The position numbers were made by a program, and so were the translations under genes. Below the pieces are notes generated by a model, which saw only the letters and a program-made list of their open reading frames with translations, was not told the DNA's origin and ran no database searches. A stretch of 64,000 bases of DNA from JAXLZZ01 sp046350675 (GTDB lineage: Bacteria; Patescibacteriota; Saccharimonadia; Saccharimonadales; UBA4665), in contig JAXLZZ010000007.1 in the NCBI GenBank assembly GCA_046350675.1, positions 9,089 to 73,088 on the forward strand. The letters run 5' to 3'. Below, one piece after another: positions 16,397-25,102 of the stretch (its first letter is position 1; each line of letters opens with the position of its first letter).

Positions 16397-18202
16397 GTGA
16401 GTGTTCTTTCTACTGATTCTGAGCAGCAAATCAAAGATACGCTTGTATCTAGTGAGTTTATTACTAAAGAGAAGCTTGAAGAGGCCGAAAAGGCTGCCGA
16501 AAAGGCTCATGAGCCGCTGTTTGCGCACCTCGTAAAGAATAATTTAATTACTGACGAACAGCTTACTAAAGTACACGCTACAATGACAAAAGTGCCATAT
16601 GTGAATCTTACGACGGCGCGTATCGACCCAAAGGTGCTTGAACTGCTGCCACAGGATATCGCAGAACGTTATATGGCTGTGCCATTGGGTGAAATGCAGC
16701 ACAGATTGGTCGTAGCCATGCTTGATGCCGATAACGTGCAAGCGGTGGACTTTTTAAGCAATCGAATTAAACGTCCATTAAAGGTGTATGTTGCGAGTGA
16801 GGCGGGCATCCGACAGGTGCTCAAGCAGTACGGGGCAAGTCTTGATACCCAGATGGACGATACCCTCAAGGCCAAACTCAATATGACAGGTGTTGACACA
16901 AAGCTGCCAGACGAGCAGGACGATACACCCGTTGAAAACAAGAAAATAAAAACAATCGTTCAAGACTCACCGATTAGTAAGGCACTTTCGGCAATCTTGG
17001 AGTTTGCGGCACGCAATAGGGCGAGTGACGTGCACTTGGAGCCGCTCGAGAAGGAGCTTAAGGTACGTTGTCGTGTGGATGGCGTGCTAAGAGAGGTGAT
17101 GCGGCTACCTAAGAACACTGAACCCGCGCTTATCTCGCGCATTAAAATTCTAGCTAACCTCAAGATTGACGAGCACCGTACGCCGCAGGATGGTCAGTTT
17201 ACCGTAGAAGTAGACGGCAAGCCAATTGATTTGCGTATTGCGATTGCACCAATTGTTTGGGGCGAGCAAGTGGTGATTCGCTTGCTGGATAAGACCGGCA
17301 CCTCGATGAAACTCGAGGATATGGGTTATCGTGGCCGTGCGCTTCGGACAATTCGAAAAGGGCTAGAACGACCAAATGGCATGATTCTGACCAGTGGCCC
17401 AACTGGCTCGGGTAAATCGACCTCGCTATATGCATTGATGCAAGAAATCGCTAATGACAGCATCAATATTGTGACACTTGAAGATCCAGTTGAGTACAAA
17501 ATGTCTGGCATCAATCAGATCCAGGTGAACCCAGAAGTTGGGCTAACTTTTGCTTCAGGCTTGCGCAGTGTGCTGCGCCAGGACCCCGACGTTGTAATGG
17601 TAGGAGAGATTCGCGACAAAGAGACAGCTCAGCTTGCCGTCCAGGCCGCCCTTACCGGCCACTTAGTATTTAGTACACTACACACAAACAGTGCTGCTGG
17701 TATCTTGCCGCGCCTACTCGATATGGGTATCGAACCATTCCTGATAGCCAGCACGGTGCATACGGTGATTGGTCAGCGCTTGGTTCGCCGCATTGGTGAC
17801 GATAAGGAGACGTATCAGAGTACAGATGCAGAAACAAAAGCTATCCAAGCGACAATTGGCAATTTTTTGCCGTCAGCCCAGGATAAAATGCCAGCCTTGG
17901 CGGCCGATATGGGGTACAAAAGCTTGCCTCTAGCCAACCAAAACGCTTATACTTTAACCAAGGGCGTAGATAGTCCCGATACTCCTGGCGGTTATAAAGG
18001 CCGAATGGGCTTGTACGAAGTCTTTGAAGTATCAGAAGCCATACAAGGGTTAATTATGAAAAGATCCACAAGTTCAGAAATAGCGAAAGTAGCCGAAGCA
18101 GAGGGTATGGTTAACATGCGGCAAGACGGATACTTCAAGGCGCTTGACGGGCAGACTACCCTAGCGGAGGTGAATCGAGTGGCAGCAGAGGACAATTCAT
18201 GA
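16397..18202 (+). CDS. pilB: Type IV pilus extension ATPase PilB (GspE/PulE family)
   Basis: 601 residues, GTG start. An N-terminal MshEN-type domain occupies ~1-145. The ATPase core has Walker A (GPTGSGKST), Asp box, Walker B (VVMVGEIRDKET) and His box (HLVFSTLHTNSA). PilB powers pilus polymerisation at the inner membrane. Unusual: the region after IGQRLVRRI, where PilB/GspE normally carries a CxxC...CxxC zinc site, has no cysteines (GDDKETYQ...). Confidence 0.95.
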   Translation: MSVLSTDSEQQIKDTLVSSEFITKEKLEEAEKAAEKAHEPLFAHLVKNNLITDEQLTKVHATMTKVPYVNLTTARIDPKVLELLPQDIAERYMAVPLGEMQHRLVVAMLDADNVQAVDFLSNRIKRPLKVYVASEAGIRQVLKQYGASLDTQMDDTLKAKLNMTGVDTKLPDEQDDTPVENKKIKTIVQDSPISKALSAILEFAARNRASDVHLEPLEKELKVRCRVDGVLREVMRLPKNTEPALISRIKILANLKIDEHRTPQDGQFTVEVDGKPIDLRIAIAPIVWGEQVVIRLLDKTGTSMKLEDMGYRGRALRTIRKGLERPNGMILTSGPTGSGKSTSLYALMQEIANDSINIVTLEDPVEYKMSGINQIQVNPEVGLTFASGLRSVLRQDPDVVMVGEIRDKETAQLAVQAALTGHLVFSTLHTNSAAGILPRLLDMGIEPFLIASTVHTVIGQRLVRRIGDDKETYQSTDAETKAIQATIGNFLPSAQDKMPALAADMGYKSLPLANQNAYTLTKGVDSPDTPGGYKGRMGLYEVFEVSEAIQGLIMKRSTSSEIAKVAEAEGMVNMRQDGYFKALDGQTTLAEVNRVAAEDNS

Positions 18203-18206
18203 ACGG

Positions 18207-18338
18207 GCAATTAGCAATAAGCAATAAGCAAATAGCGATAGATTCACGATTAGCGATTAGCTATGGAATTACAGTGCAGCATAATCGCCAATCGCCAATC
18301 GCTACTGCATTGCAATTTGGTAATCGTGAATCGCTAAT
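18207..18338. repeat. 132-bp repeat, copy upstream of pilT
   Basis: Begins GCAATTAGCAA and ends TAATCGTGAATCGCTAAT. It contains GATTCACGATTA...TAATCGTGAATC as an inverted repeat. A second copy of the same length and orientation is at 19457-19588. The ends and the GCAGCATAAT centre are conserved; other parts differ. Confidence 0.8.
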
Positions 18339-18379
18339 AGAAACACATAGAGTTTAAAAAGGATAGGTGGGTACACATT

Positions 18380-19453
18380 ATGGCAGCACAAGGACAACCA
18401 CGAATCGAAGTATTACTGGATGAGGTGATCAAAAAGAAGGCCTCGGATTTGCATATTCAAGTTGGTTTGCCACCAATGATACGTGTTGACGGGGCTTTAG
18501 CAGCAGTAACAGGCGCTGATCCTTTGAACGAAGAAGCGGTCGAGGCATTAGTATTCTCTATTCTTGATGAAGACCAAAAACAAATTCTTTTGAAAGACAA
18601 AGAGTTTGACTTTAGTTTTGCCTATGGTGACTTGGGTCGATTCCGTGTTAACGCATTCCACGAGCGCGGTAATCTTGCCGCAGCGTTGCGCTTAATCCCG
18701 AATGAAATTTTGACGATTGAGCAGCTTGGCCTACCAGAAGTTGTGAATAAATTTGCTGACTTGCCACGTGGCTTAGTGCTTGTAACTGGTCCGACTGGTT
18801 CAGGTAAGTCCACATCGCTTGCCGCATTGGTCCACAAGATTAACTCCGAGCAAAGCAAGCATATCATCACCATCGAAGACCCAATCGAATTCACGCACAA
18901 ATCGCAAAAATCAGTGATTGTACAGCGCGAGGTGCACTACGATACATACTCATTTAGCGCAGCTTTACGTAGTGCATTGCGCGAAGACCCCGATGTCGTA
19001 TTGGTTGGTGAGATGCGCGACCTTGAAACAATTGCTAGCGCCATCACGATTGCAGAAACAGGCCACTTGGTGTTTGCAACTCTGCACACTAACAGTGCAG
19101 CGCAGAGTATTGACCGTATGATTGATGTATTCCCACCACACCAGCAGCCGCAAATTCGTGCGCAGCTTTCTAATATCTTGCAAGCAATCGTTTCGCAGCG
19201 TTTGGTGCCAACCATTGGTGGTGGGCGTGTTGCAGCAGCAGAAATATTGGTGGCTACACCAGCAGTGCGCAATATCATTCGTGAGGGTAAAAGTCACCAG
19301 CTCGAGGCCGTGATTCAGACGGGCGCAGAATTTGGTATGCAGTCAATGGATAAGCAGCTTGTAAGCCTGATTCACGAAGGTTCAATCACCTATGACGAAG
19401 CACGTAATTTTGCTGTTGACCTAGAAGAATTAGACAGATTGATGCGAGGCTAA
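18380..19453 (+). CDS. pilT: Type IV pilus retraction ATPase PilT
   Basis: 357 residues, normal PilT length. DLHIQVGLPPMIRVDG start, Walker A (GPTGSGKST), Walker B (VVLVGEMRDLET), HLVFATLHTNSAAQSIDRMIDVFPPHQQ and the AIVSQRLVP segment. It drives pilus retraction, hence twitching and DNA uptake. Expression is probably from the pilus operon. It is flanked by two direct 132-bp repeats. Confidence 0.96.
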   Translation: MAAQGQPRIEVLLDEVIKKKASDLHIQVGLPPMIRVDGALAAVTGADPLNEEAVEALVFSILDEDQKQILLKDKEFDFSFAYGDLGRFRVNAFHERGNLAAALRLIPNEILTIEQLGLPEVVNKFADLPRGLVLVTGPTGSGKSTSLAALVHKINSEQSKHIITIEDPIEFTHKSQKSVIVQREVHYDTYSFSAALRSALREDPDVVLVGEMRDLETIASAITIAETGHLVFATLHTNSAAQSIDRMIDVFPPHQQPQIRAQLSNILQAIVSQRLVPTIGGGRVAAAEILVATPAVRNIIREGKSHQLEAVIQTGAEFGMQSMDKQLVSLIHEGSITYDEARNFAVDLEELDRLMRG

Positions 19454-19456
19454 CAT

Positions 19457-19588
19457 GCAATTAGCAATTAGCAATTTACAAAGGGCGATAGATTGGCAAT
19501 TGGCTATTGGCGATGGAATCGCAATGCAGCATAATGGCTCATCGAAAATTGCGACTTTTTTGCAATTTGCTAATCGTGAATCGCTAAT
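19457..19588. repeat. 132-bp repeat, copy downstream of pilT
   Basis: Second copy of the element at 18207-18338: same start, GCAGCATAAT centre and a near-identical ~27-bp end (TGCAATTTG(C/G)TAATCGTGAATCGCTAAT). It sits in the short pilT-pilC gap. Confidence 0.8.
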
Positions 19589-19606
19589 CGTCGACCGGAG
19601 GTCAGT

Positions 19607-20827
19607 GTGCTGACGTACAGCTACGAAGCTAAAAACTCTAAGACTGGCAAAATCGTAAAAGGCCAGGTGCAAGCCGACAATGAACAGTCAGCTACCAAGT
19701 TGGTGAAGAGCCAAGGCCTTACGCCGCTGACAATCAAGGCTGAAAAAACTGACGGCGGTTTTAGTTTTAGTAGAAGAATTAGGACTAAAGACAAGGTTTT
19801 GTTCTCTCGCCAGCTGTCTACGTTGATTAACGCAGGCTTGCCGCTTGTGCAGAGTCTACGTAATGTTGCCAGCCAGACCACCAACAAGAAGTTCACTCTA
19901 GTTATTAACGAGGCGATTACTGATGTGGAAGCTGGTACTGCTTTTAGCGAGGCTTTAGCAAAGCATCCAACGGTCTTTAACAGGGTATATATAAGCATGG
20001 TGGCGGCCGGAGAGACTTCTGGTACGCTCGACAAGGCCTTAGAGCGCTTGGCCAATCAGCAAGAAAAAGACGCTGACATTATAAGCAAAGTGCGTGGCGC
20101 GATGATCTATCCATTAATTGTGCTCTTGGTGATGATGGCAGTCGTAACATTTATGATTGTTAAAGTGTTGCCACAGGTCGAGGATATTTATGCAGATCTT
20201 CCCGGAGCTTCTTTGCCGTTTGTGACAGTTGTATTGCTTGCTGTATCACACTTTGTGACTAAATTCTGGTGGCTGGTACTTATTTTGCTTGGTTTGGGGG
20301 CATTCTTTGGCAGTCGTTGGGCGCGCACTATGGGCGGAAGGGCATTTATTGATCGCGCAAAAATGCGCACGTGGCCAATAGGTACTTTATATATGAAGAT
20401 GTATATGGCACGCTTTTCGAGAACTGGCACTACGTTGGTTGGAAGCGGTGTTCCACTCTTGCAGGTACTTGATATCACTGCTGACGCGGTGGATAACGTA
20501 CATATTGCAGACTCACTGCACACAGCTGCTGAGAAGGTTAAGGGTGGCAAGGCATTATCTGATTCACTTGAAGGTGATCCAAACTTCCTCGAACTAGTGC
20601 CAAACATGCTCAAAATCGGTGAAGATTCTGGTTCCATGGAAGACATGCTAGCAAAAGTTGCTGACTACTACGAGAAAGAAGTCGACAACGAAATCAAAGC
20701 AATTAGTACAACCATAGAGCCAGTAATGATGATCATTATGGGCATAATTGCTATAACAATTGTTGCAGCTATCCTTCTGCCTATCTACGGTCTTGTGAAT
20801 CAATCTGGCTTTACTGGTGCTGGCTAG
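19607..20827 (+). CDS. pilC: Type IV pilus platform protein PilC (GspF family)
   Basis: 406 residues; two GspF domains (~70-190, ~270-395) and three membrane segments (~170-190, ~220-240, ~375-395). The start (YSYEAKNSKTGKIVKGQVQADN) is typical. The GTG at 19607 has a GGAGG site 5 nt upstream. PilC is the inner-membrane platform on which PilB and PilT act. Confidence 0.95.
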   Translation: MLTYSYEAKNSKTGKIVKGQVQADNEQSATKLVKSQGLTPLTIKAEKTDGGFSFSRRIRTKDKVLFSRQLSTLINAGLPLVQSLRNVASQTTNKKFTLVINEAITDVEAGTAFSEALAKHPTVFNRVYISMVAAGETSGTLDKALERLANQQEKDADIISKVRGAMIYPLIVLLVMMAVVTFMIVKVLPQVEDIYADLPGASLPFVTVVLLAVSHFVTKFWWLVLILLGLGAFFGSRWARTMGGRAFIDRAKMRTWPIGTLYMKMYMARFSRTGTTLVGSGVPLLQVLDITADAVDNVHIADSLHTAAEKVKGGKALSDSLEGDPNFLELVPNMLKIGEDSGSMEDMLAKVADYYEKEVDNEIKAISTTIEPVMMIIMGIIAITIVAAILLPIYGLVNQSGFTGAG

Positions 20828-20836
20828 GAGCTGGCG

Positions 20837-21316
20837 ATGACCAAGACAAGCAAACAACATGGTTTTACAATTGTGGAAGTCTTGATAGTTTTGGCGATCT
20901 CTGGGCTGATTCTTATGATGGTATTCATGACAGTGCCCACGCTTCAGCGCAACGCGCGTAATAACGAGAGAAAACAGGATGTTTCATCTATACTGCAAGC
21001 GATTTCAAGATGGGAGCTCAATAACTCTGGTGGCTTTCCTGCATCGGGCGACAAGGGTGCTATCTTGGATCGAGCGAAACGTTCATATTATACTGACCCC
21101 AGTAGCGTAACGATAACGCCTCGTACAAGCGAAGAATCATACAATGTGCTCAGTGCAGTTACGGACATAGATGCGATTACAATTGCGAACTATGCAAAGT
21201 GTGCTGATGATGGCAGCGGCAGAGGAATAGGCACTGGTACTGGCTACAACGATGTCGTGGCTTTATTCGCAGTAGAGACACGAACTAGCTCGGCACCTCA
21301 GTGTCAAGAGCTGTAA
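20837..21316 (+). CDS. Type IV pilin-like protein (major pilin candidate 1)
   Basis: 159 residues with a class III signal: short basic leader ending HG, cleaved before FTIVEVLIVLAISG (Glu at +5), then a hydrophobic helix and a small globular domain with Cys near residues 135 and 156. It follows pilC by 9 nt and has a GAGCTGGCG-type weak ribosome site. Paralogous to the 21407 gene (shared VPxLQRN.RN...R..D.S). Confidence 0.9.
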   Translation: MTKTSKQHGFTIVEVLIVLAISGLILMMVFMTVPTLQRNARNNERKQDVSSILQAISRWELNNSGGFPASGDKGAILDRAKRSYYTDPSSVTITPRTSEESYNVLSAVTDIDAITIANYAKCADDGSGRGIGTGTGYNDVVALFAVETRTSSAPQCQEL

Positions 21317-21406
21317 TCTGGGGATAAACACTTGCTTTTTATCTGTTAGCAGATTATTATCAAACCATAAGCATTTAAAAACCAAGCAGCAAAGGGGGCA
21401 TTTGCG

Positions 21407-21895
21407 ATGCTTAACAAACTAGAAAGTTTACGAAAAGACAGAAAATCAGACCAAACAGGCTTCACTATTATTGAAGTTATGATTGTATTGGCTATAGCCG
21501 GGCTCATTATCCTAATCGTATTTTTGGCAGTACCAGCCTTGCAGCGCAACAGCCGCAACACACAGCGCAGTAATGACTCTTCACGCCTATCAGGCTTAAT
21601 CTCGGAATACATTACTAATCATAATGGCCAAGAACCGGCAGGTTTTGGTACAGGTGCAACTCAGATAAATCTAGCAGACGAATCGTTCTCGATCATTACT
21701 GCACCAAGTGGCAATATTGTCGCTCGCCCAGCTAGCCCTACTGCGCCTGGTGCTGATGTGGTGGTTGTGTATAAAAACGCAAAATGCTCAAGTGATGGAG
21801 TATTAACAGAGTCAGCTAGTTCTTCTCGCAGCCTAGTAGTTTGGTACGGCATAGAGGGTAAAACTCCAACACGTTGCGTGAGCGCGGGTAATTAG
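21407..21895 (+). CDS. Type IV pilin-like protein (major pilin candidate 2)
   Basis: 162 residues; prepilin cleavage G|FTIIEVMIVLAIAG with Glu+5, then a helix sharing AVPALQRNSRNTQRSNDSSRL with its neighbour, so the two arose by duplication. An AAAGGGGG site precedes the ATG. Either of the pair may be the major subunit. Confidence 0.9.
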   Translation: MLNKLESLRKDRKSDQTGFTIIEVMIVLAIAGLIILIVFLAVPALQRNSRNTQRSNDSSRLSGLISEYITNHNGQEPAGFGTGATQINLADESFSIITAPSGNIVARPASPTAPGADVVVVYKNAKCSSDGVLTESASSSRSLVVWYGIEGKTPTRCVSAGN

Positions 21896-21957
21896 TAAAC
21901 AACTTAACTTTTACCTAAAGCGTTATCTAGTAAGGATGGCGTTTTAGGTGTGCTAAG

Positions 21958-22827
21958 ATGTTGCTTATGATTATTGTTGTTCTTTTTCTACTGGGTCTGT
22001 GCCTGGGTAGCTTCGCTAACGCGCTCGTATGGCGTGTGCATGAACAAGCGGTAGAAGCAAAGAAGAAAAAACCAAATCAGAAACGCCTAAAAGATCTGTC
22101 AGTGCTTAAAGGACGGTCTATGTGCCCGGATTGTGGGCACGAGCTGAAGGCTAGAGATCTTGTACCAGTGTTGAGCTGGTTGAGTACTGGCGGCAAGTGT
22201 CGATATTGTGGCAAGAAGATCTCAGCTCAGTATCCGTTGGTGGAGATTGCTACTGCCTTGGCCTTTGTGGTCTCATATCTGTTCTGGCCGTTAGCAGATA
22301 GCGGTTCGCGGTTAGCCGCTGCAGGGTCGCTATCAGCTTTTATTCTTTGGTTGCCGATTGTAACGGGGCTGATGGCTCTGCTGGTGTACGATCTGAAGTG
22401 GTATTTGCTGCCTAATCGCATAATTTACCCTCTGGCGGGTGTAGCAGGGCTCCTAGCCATCATACAGGCAGCTACAGCGGTTTCACCCTTCAAAGCCATG
22501 GTAGACACAGCTTTGGCAGTAATTATCGGCGGGGGGCTGTTTTATGTGCTTTTTCAGGTATCGAAAGGCAAGTGGATAGGTGGTGGAGATGTAAAGCTCG
22601 GATGGTTACTGGGGTTAATCGTGGCTACACCGGGTAATGCACTCCTGATGATATTCATCGCTGCTCTGTTTGGCACTATTGTGAGTCTACCCCTGTTAAT
22701 AAACCAGAAGCTTAAACGAACAAGTGTGATCCCGTTTGGCCCCTTCTTGATAATCGGTGCATTTATAGCCATGCTTTTTGGCGAGCAGGTTATTGATTGG
22801 TACCTACACTCCCTGTTGATGCTGTGA
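21958..22827 (+). CDS. pilD: Prepilin peptidase PilD
   Basis: 289 residues with N-terminal Cys-rich loop CPDCGH...CRYCGK (N-methylation/zinc domain), about eight membrane helices and the two catalytic aspartate motifs (DLKWYLLPNR and GGGDVKLG). It cleaves and methylates the pilins in this locus. The first TM carries the usual CLGSFANALVWR. The 3' end runs into a dispersed repeat. Confidence 0.95.
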   Translation: MLLMIIVVLFLLGLCLGSFANALVWRVHEQAVEAKKKKPNQKRLKDLSVLKGRSMCPDCGHELKARDLVPVLSWLSTGGKCRYCGKKISAQYPLVEIATALAFVVSYLFWPLADSGSRLAAAGSLSAFILWLPIVTGLMALLVYDLKWYLLPNRIIYPLAGVAGLLAIIQAATAVSPFKAMVDTALAVIIGGGLFYVLFQVSKGKWIGGGDVKLGWLLGLIVATPGNALLMIFIAALFGTIVSLPLLINQKLKRTSVIPFGPFLIIGAFIAMLFGEQVIDWYLHSLLML

Positions 22828-22828
22828 T

Positions 22829-23150
22829 TGTCATCCTGAGCGGAGTCGAAGGATCTGTTTGCTCTCATGTTCTTCCGATGAAGAACCAAATCCATACTTT
22901 TGGCTTAGCCCAAAAGTAGGCAAAAACCCAAGAGCACAGCCTACACCTGACTTGAATGCTGTAAAGCGCAACAATGTTTTGAACATCTCCTTTCAGTCGA
23001 CTTCGCTCGTTATAGATTCCATAGGAATCTCACTCAGCAGAGTCCAAAACAAGAATTGTTGCTTTCACAGCTTTCAAATCACGTTCCAGCTGTTGACGCT
23101 CGAAAAATCGCCATGGCATTCCTCACATCCTGTGAGGAATTGTTTAATGA
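22829..23150 (+). repeat. Dispersed structured repeat, copy 2
   Basis: Begins with a REP-like hairpin (GTCATCCTGAGCGGAGTCGAAGGAT), then GTTCTTC-cgat-GAAGAAC, CATACTTTTGG-CTTAGC-CCAAAAGTAGG (22893-22920), AGATTCC-ATA-GGAATCT, and ends ATTCCTCAC...GTGAGGAAT. It fills the 22828-23202 gap. No gene is seen here. Confidence 0.85.
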
Positions 23151-23202
23151 TAATGTGTAACAGGTGTTGACCTCTTAACGCTTATGGTATAATTGGCAAC
23201 AT

Positions 23203-23979
23203 ATGAAAGGTGGAAACTCCCCCCTAAAACTAAAAGCTCAACACAAAGGCTATACCATCGTTGAGGTCATGATTGTATTGGCCGTCTCCGGCTTCATGTT
23301 TGTAATCGCTGCTAGCTTCATCAATGGCAAGCAAGCCAGAGCTTCATTTACGAGTGGGGCAAACGAAATGGCGTCGCGCATTCAAGGCACAATAGATGAG
23401 GTTAATGACGGTAGGTTTAGTGATATCAAGCTGCGCTGCTTTTTAGATGGCACCAGCGTTAAGGTCGAGGATCCTGATGTGAGTAGCCAGCAAGGCAATA
23501 ACGCACCATGTGTATTTATGGGTAAATTTATGCATTTTAACCTTGATGGTAATACAAGTAAGTATGAAACATTTCTTTTAGCTGGCCAGCGCTTACCTGA
23601 TGATGTCAGCGATCCGCACATCACTCCTGTTATCAGTTCTACAGGCACACTAAACCTTACAACTACTTCTGCAATTCCCCAAGGTCTCACGGTTAAATAT
23701 GTAAAGATTAACGGAAGTACATATTATGGGCTGGGCTTTATGCGTGATCCTGCAGATGGTACAAGAATGTCGGTTATTTATGGCTTGAGTAGCCCAAACC
23801 AGTCTCAAGCACAGGCAGTAGCTACCATTAACAATTCTAGTTCTCGTCCAAGTATCTTGTCTCCAAGTCAAATAGCAACACTGTGTATTACTGATGGCAC
23901 GCGATACGGCACAATTACTGTTGGTGAAGATGGTGCTAGCTTAAGAACAAAGACTAACCTAGGAATCTCGAGTTGTTAA
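23203..23979 (+). CDS. Minor pseudopilin, GspH/FimT-like
   Basis: 258 residues; cleavage G|YTIVEVMIVLAVSG with Glu+5, followed by a FimT/GspH-style beta domain with four cysteines. A TATAAT box (23188-23193) ends 10 nt before the ATG, so the minor pilin operon 23203-26188 seems to have its own near-leaderless promoter. Confidence 0.88.
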   Translation: MKGGNSPLKLKAQHKGYTIVEVMIVLAVSGFMFVIAASFINGKQARASFTSGANEMASRIQGTIDEVNDGRFSDIKLRCFLDGTSVKVEDPDVSSQQGNNAPCVFMGKFMHFNLDGNTSKYETFLLAGQRLPDDVSDPHITPVISSTGTLNLTTTSAIPQGLTVKYVKINGSTYYGLGFMRDPADGTRMSVIYGLSSPNQSQAQAVATINNSSSRPSILSPSQIATLCITDGTRYGTITVGEDGASLRTKTNLGISSC

Positions 23980-23981
23980 TT

Positions 23982-24419
23982 ATGAAAAATATCAAAAAAC
24001 TTGCCAGTCGTGGTGACACAATTGTGGAAGTCATGATCGTGCTGGCGGTTCTTGGCATGGCGATCTCTATCTGTTATGCTACTGCAAATCGGAGCTTAAC
24101 TGATTCAAGGCAGGCGCAGGAGAACTCTGAAGCTTCGGAGATCGCCATATCGCAAATTGAACAGCTACGTGCACATGGTGGCCTAGATCACTCCGATGCA
24201 AATTCTCCTTATAGTGGAGCCTCAGAGTTTTGTTATAAGGATGATGACGGTGCTAGGTCTAATGACGTGTCAGGCCTGGACTGTAAAAGAGATTTGTATA
24301 ACTTCCGAGTTCAACGTACGGGAAGCCCCTCAGATAATGGTTTTACAGTGACTGTTAGCTGGGATAATGTTCGTGGTGACGGTCAGGATACAGTAACTAT
24401 GAAGTATAGATTGCCATGA
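23982..24419 (+). CDS. Minor pilin, PilV-like
   Basis: 145 residues from the ATG at 23982, 2 nt after the previous stop. The cleavage site reads RG|DTIVEVMIVLAVLG: +5 is Glu as usual, but +1 is Asp rather than Phe/Met. A SRQAQENSEASEIAISQIEQLR helix is typical of PilV/GspI. Confidence 0.82.
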   Translation: MKNIKKLASRGDTIVEVMIVLAVLGMAISICYATANRSLTDSRQAQENSEASEIAISQIEQLRAHGGLDHSDANSPYSGASEFCYKDDDGARSNDVSGLDCKRDLYNFRVQRTGSPSDNGFTVTVSWDNVRGDGQDTVTMKYRLP

Positions 24420-25078
24420 TAAAAGCAAAATACACCGTTCACGAGCAAAAAGGCTTTACAATTGTGGAATTAATGATCGGTACCGCGGTACTTTCAACAA
24501 TCTTAGTGTTGGCAACAGTGACGATGGCTGGCATCGGGAGGCTGTATTACAAGGGCATTAATCAAGCTAAGATACAAAATGCGGTGCGTACCATCGCTAA
24601 CGATGTAGTCCAAAATATTCAAGTAGGTAGTGATGTAGTAGTGGGTCCTGTATCGGGCTCTGGTGCAAGTGCGCAAATGAAAGCGTACTGTATTGGCAAG
24701 ATACGATATAGCTACATTCCGGGAGTTAAGATGGGCGATACGGACGGAGGCATAACATACCAACATGTTTTCTGGCGCGATACTATCTCTAGCGGTTGTA
24801 GCCCCGCCAACCTTGCCCAAGGCGACCCTTCATCGGGGTATGGAGGCGTTAACGGTACTGAGCTTATGAGCCCAAATAGTCGCTTAACACGATTCACTAT
24901 TTCCCTAACTTCTCAGGGAACTTATGGTGTTGATGTTGCTGCTGCGTACGGGGACGGTGATCTACTAGACCTGACGACTAACCCGAATAACCCTACTTGT
25001 CGGGGAGATATAGGCGATCAGTTTTGTGCGACTGCGAGTCTTCAAACAAAGGCTGTACGGAGGCTAGACTTGAATTAG
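24416..25078 (+). CDS. Minor pilin, PilW/GspJ-like
   Basis: 220 residues; G|FTIVELMIGTAVLS, Glu+5, then a globular domain with about five cysteines. It overlaps the previous gene by ATGA, indicating translational coupling within the minor pilin operon. Confidence 0.82.
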   Translation: MIKAKYTVHEQKGFTIVELMIGTAVLSTILVLATVTMAGIGRLYYKGINQAKIQNAVRTIANDVVQNIQVGSDVVVGPVSGSGASAQMKAYCIGKIRYSYIPGVKMGDTDGGITYQHVFWRDTISSGCSPANLAQGDPSSGYGGVNGTELMSPNSRLTRFTISLTSQGTYGVDVAAAYGDGDLLDLTTNPNNPTCRGDIGDQFCATASLQTKAVRRLDLN

Positions 25079-25102
25079 TCTAAATGGGGTATAATTATGC
25101 TC

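Noticed and set aside
16185..16400. 71-codon open frame before pilB
   Set aside because: Encodes only translated palindromic repeats and low-complexity sequence; treated as a repeat-filled gap.
22859..23170. 103-codon frame after pilD
   Set aside because: Falls inside a non-coding repeat present at four sites; the frame is not kept in the other copies.
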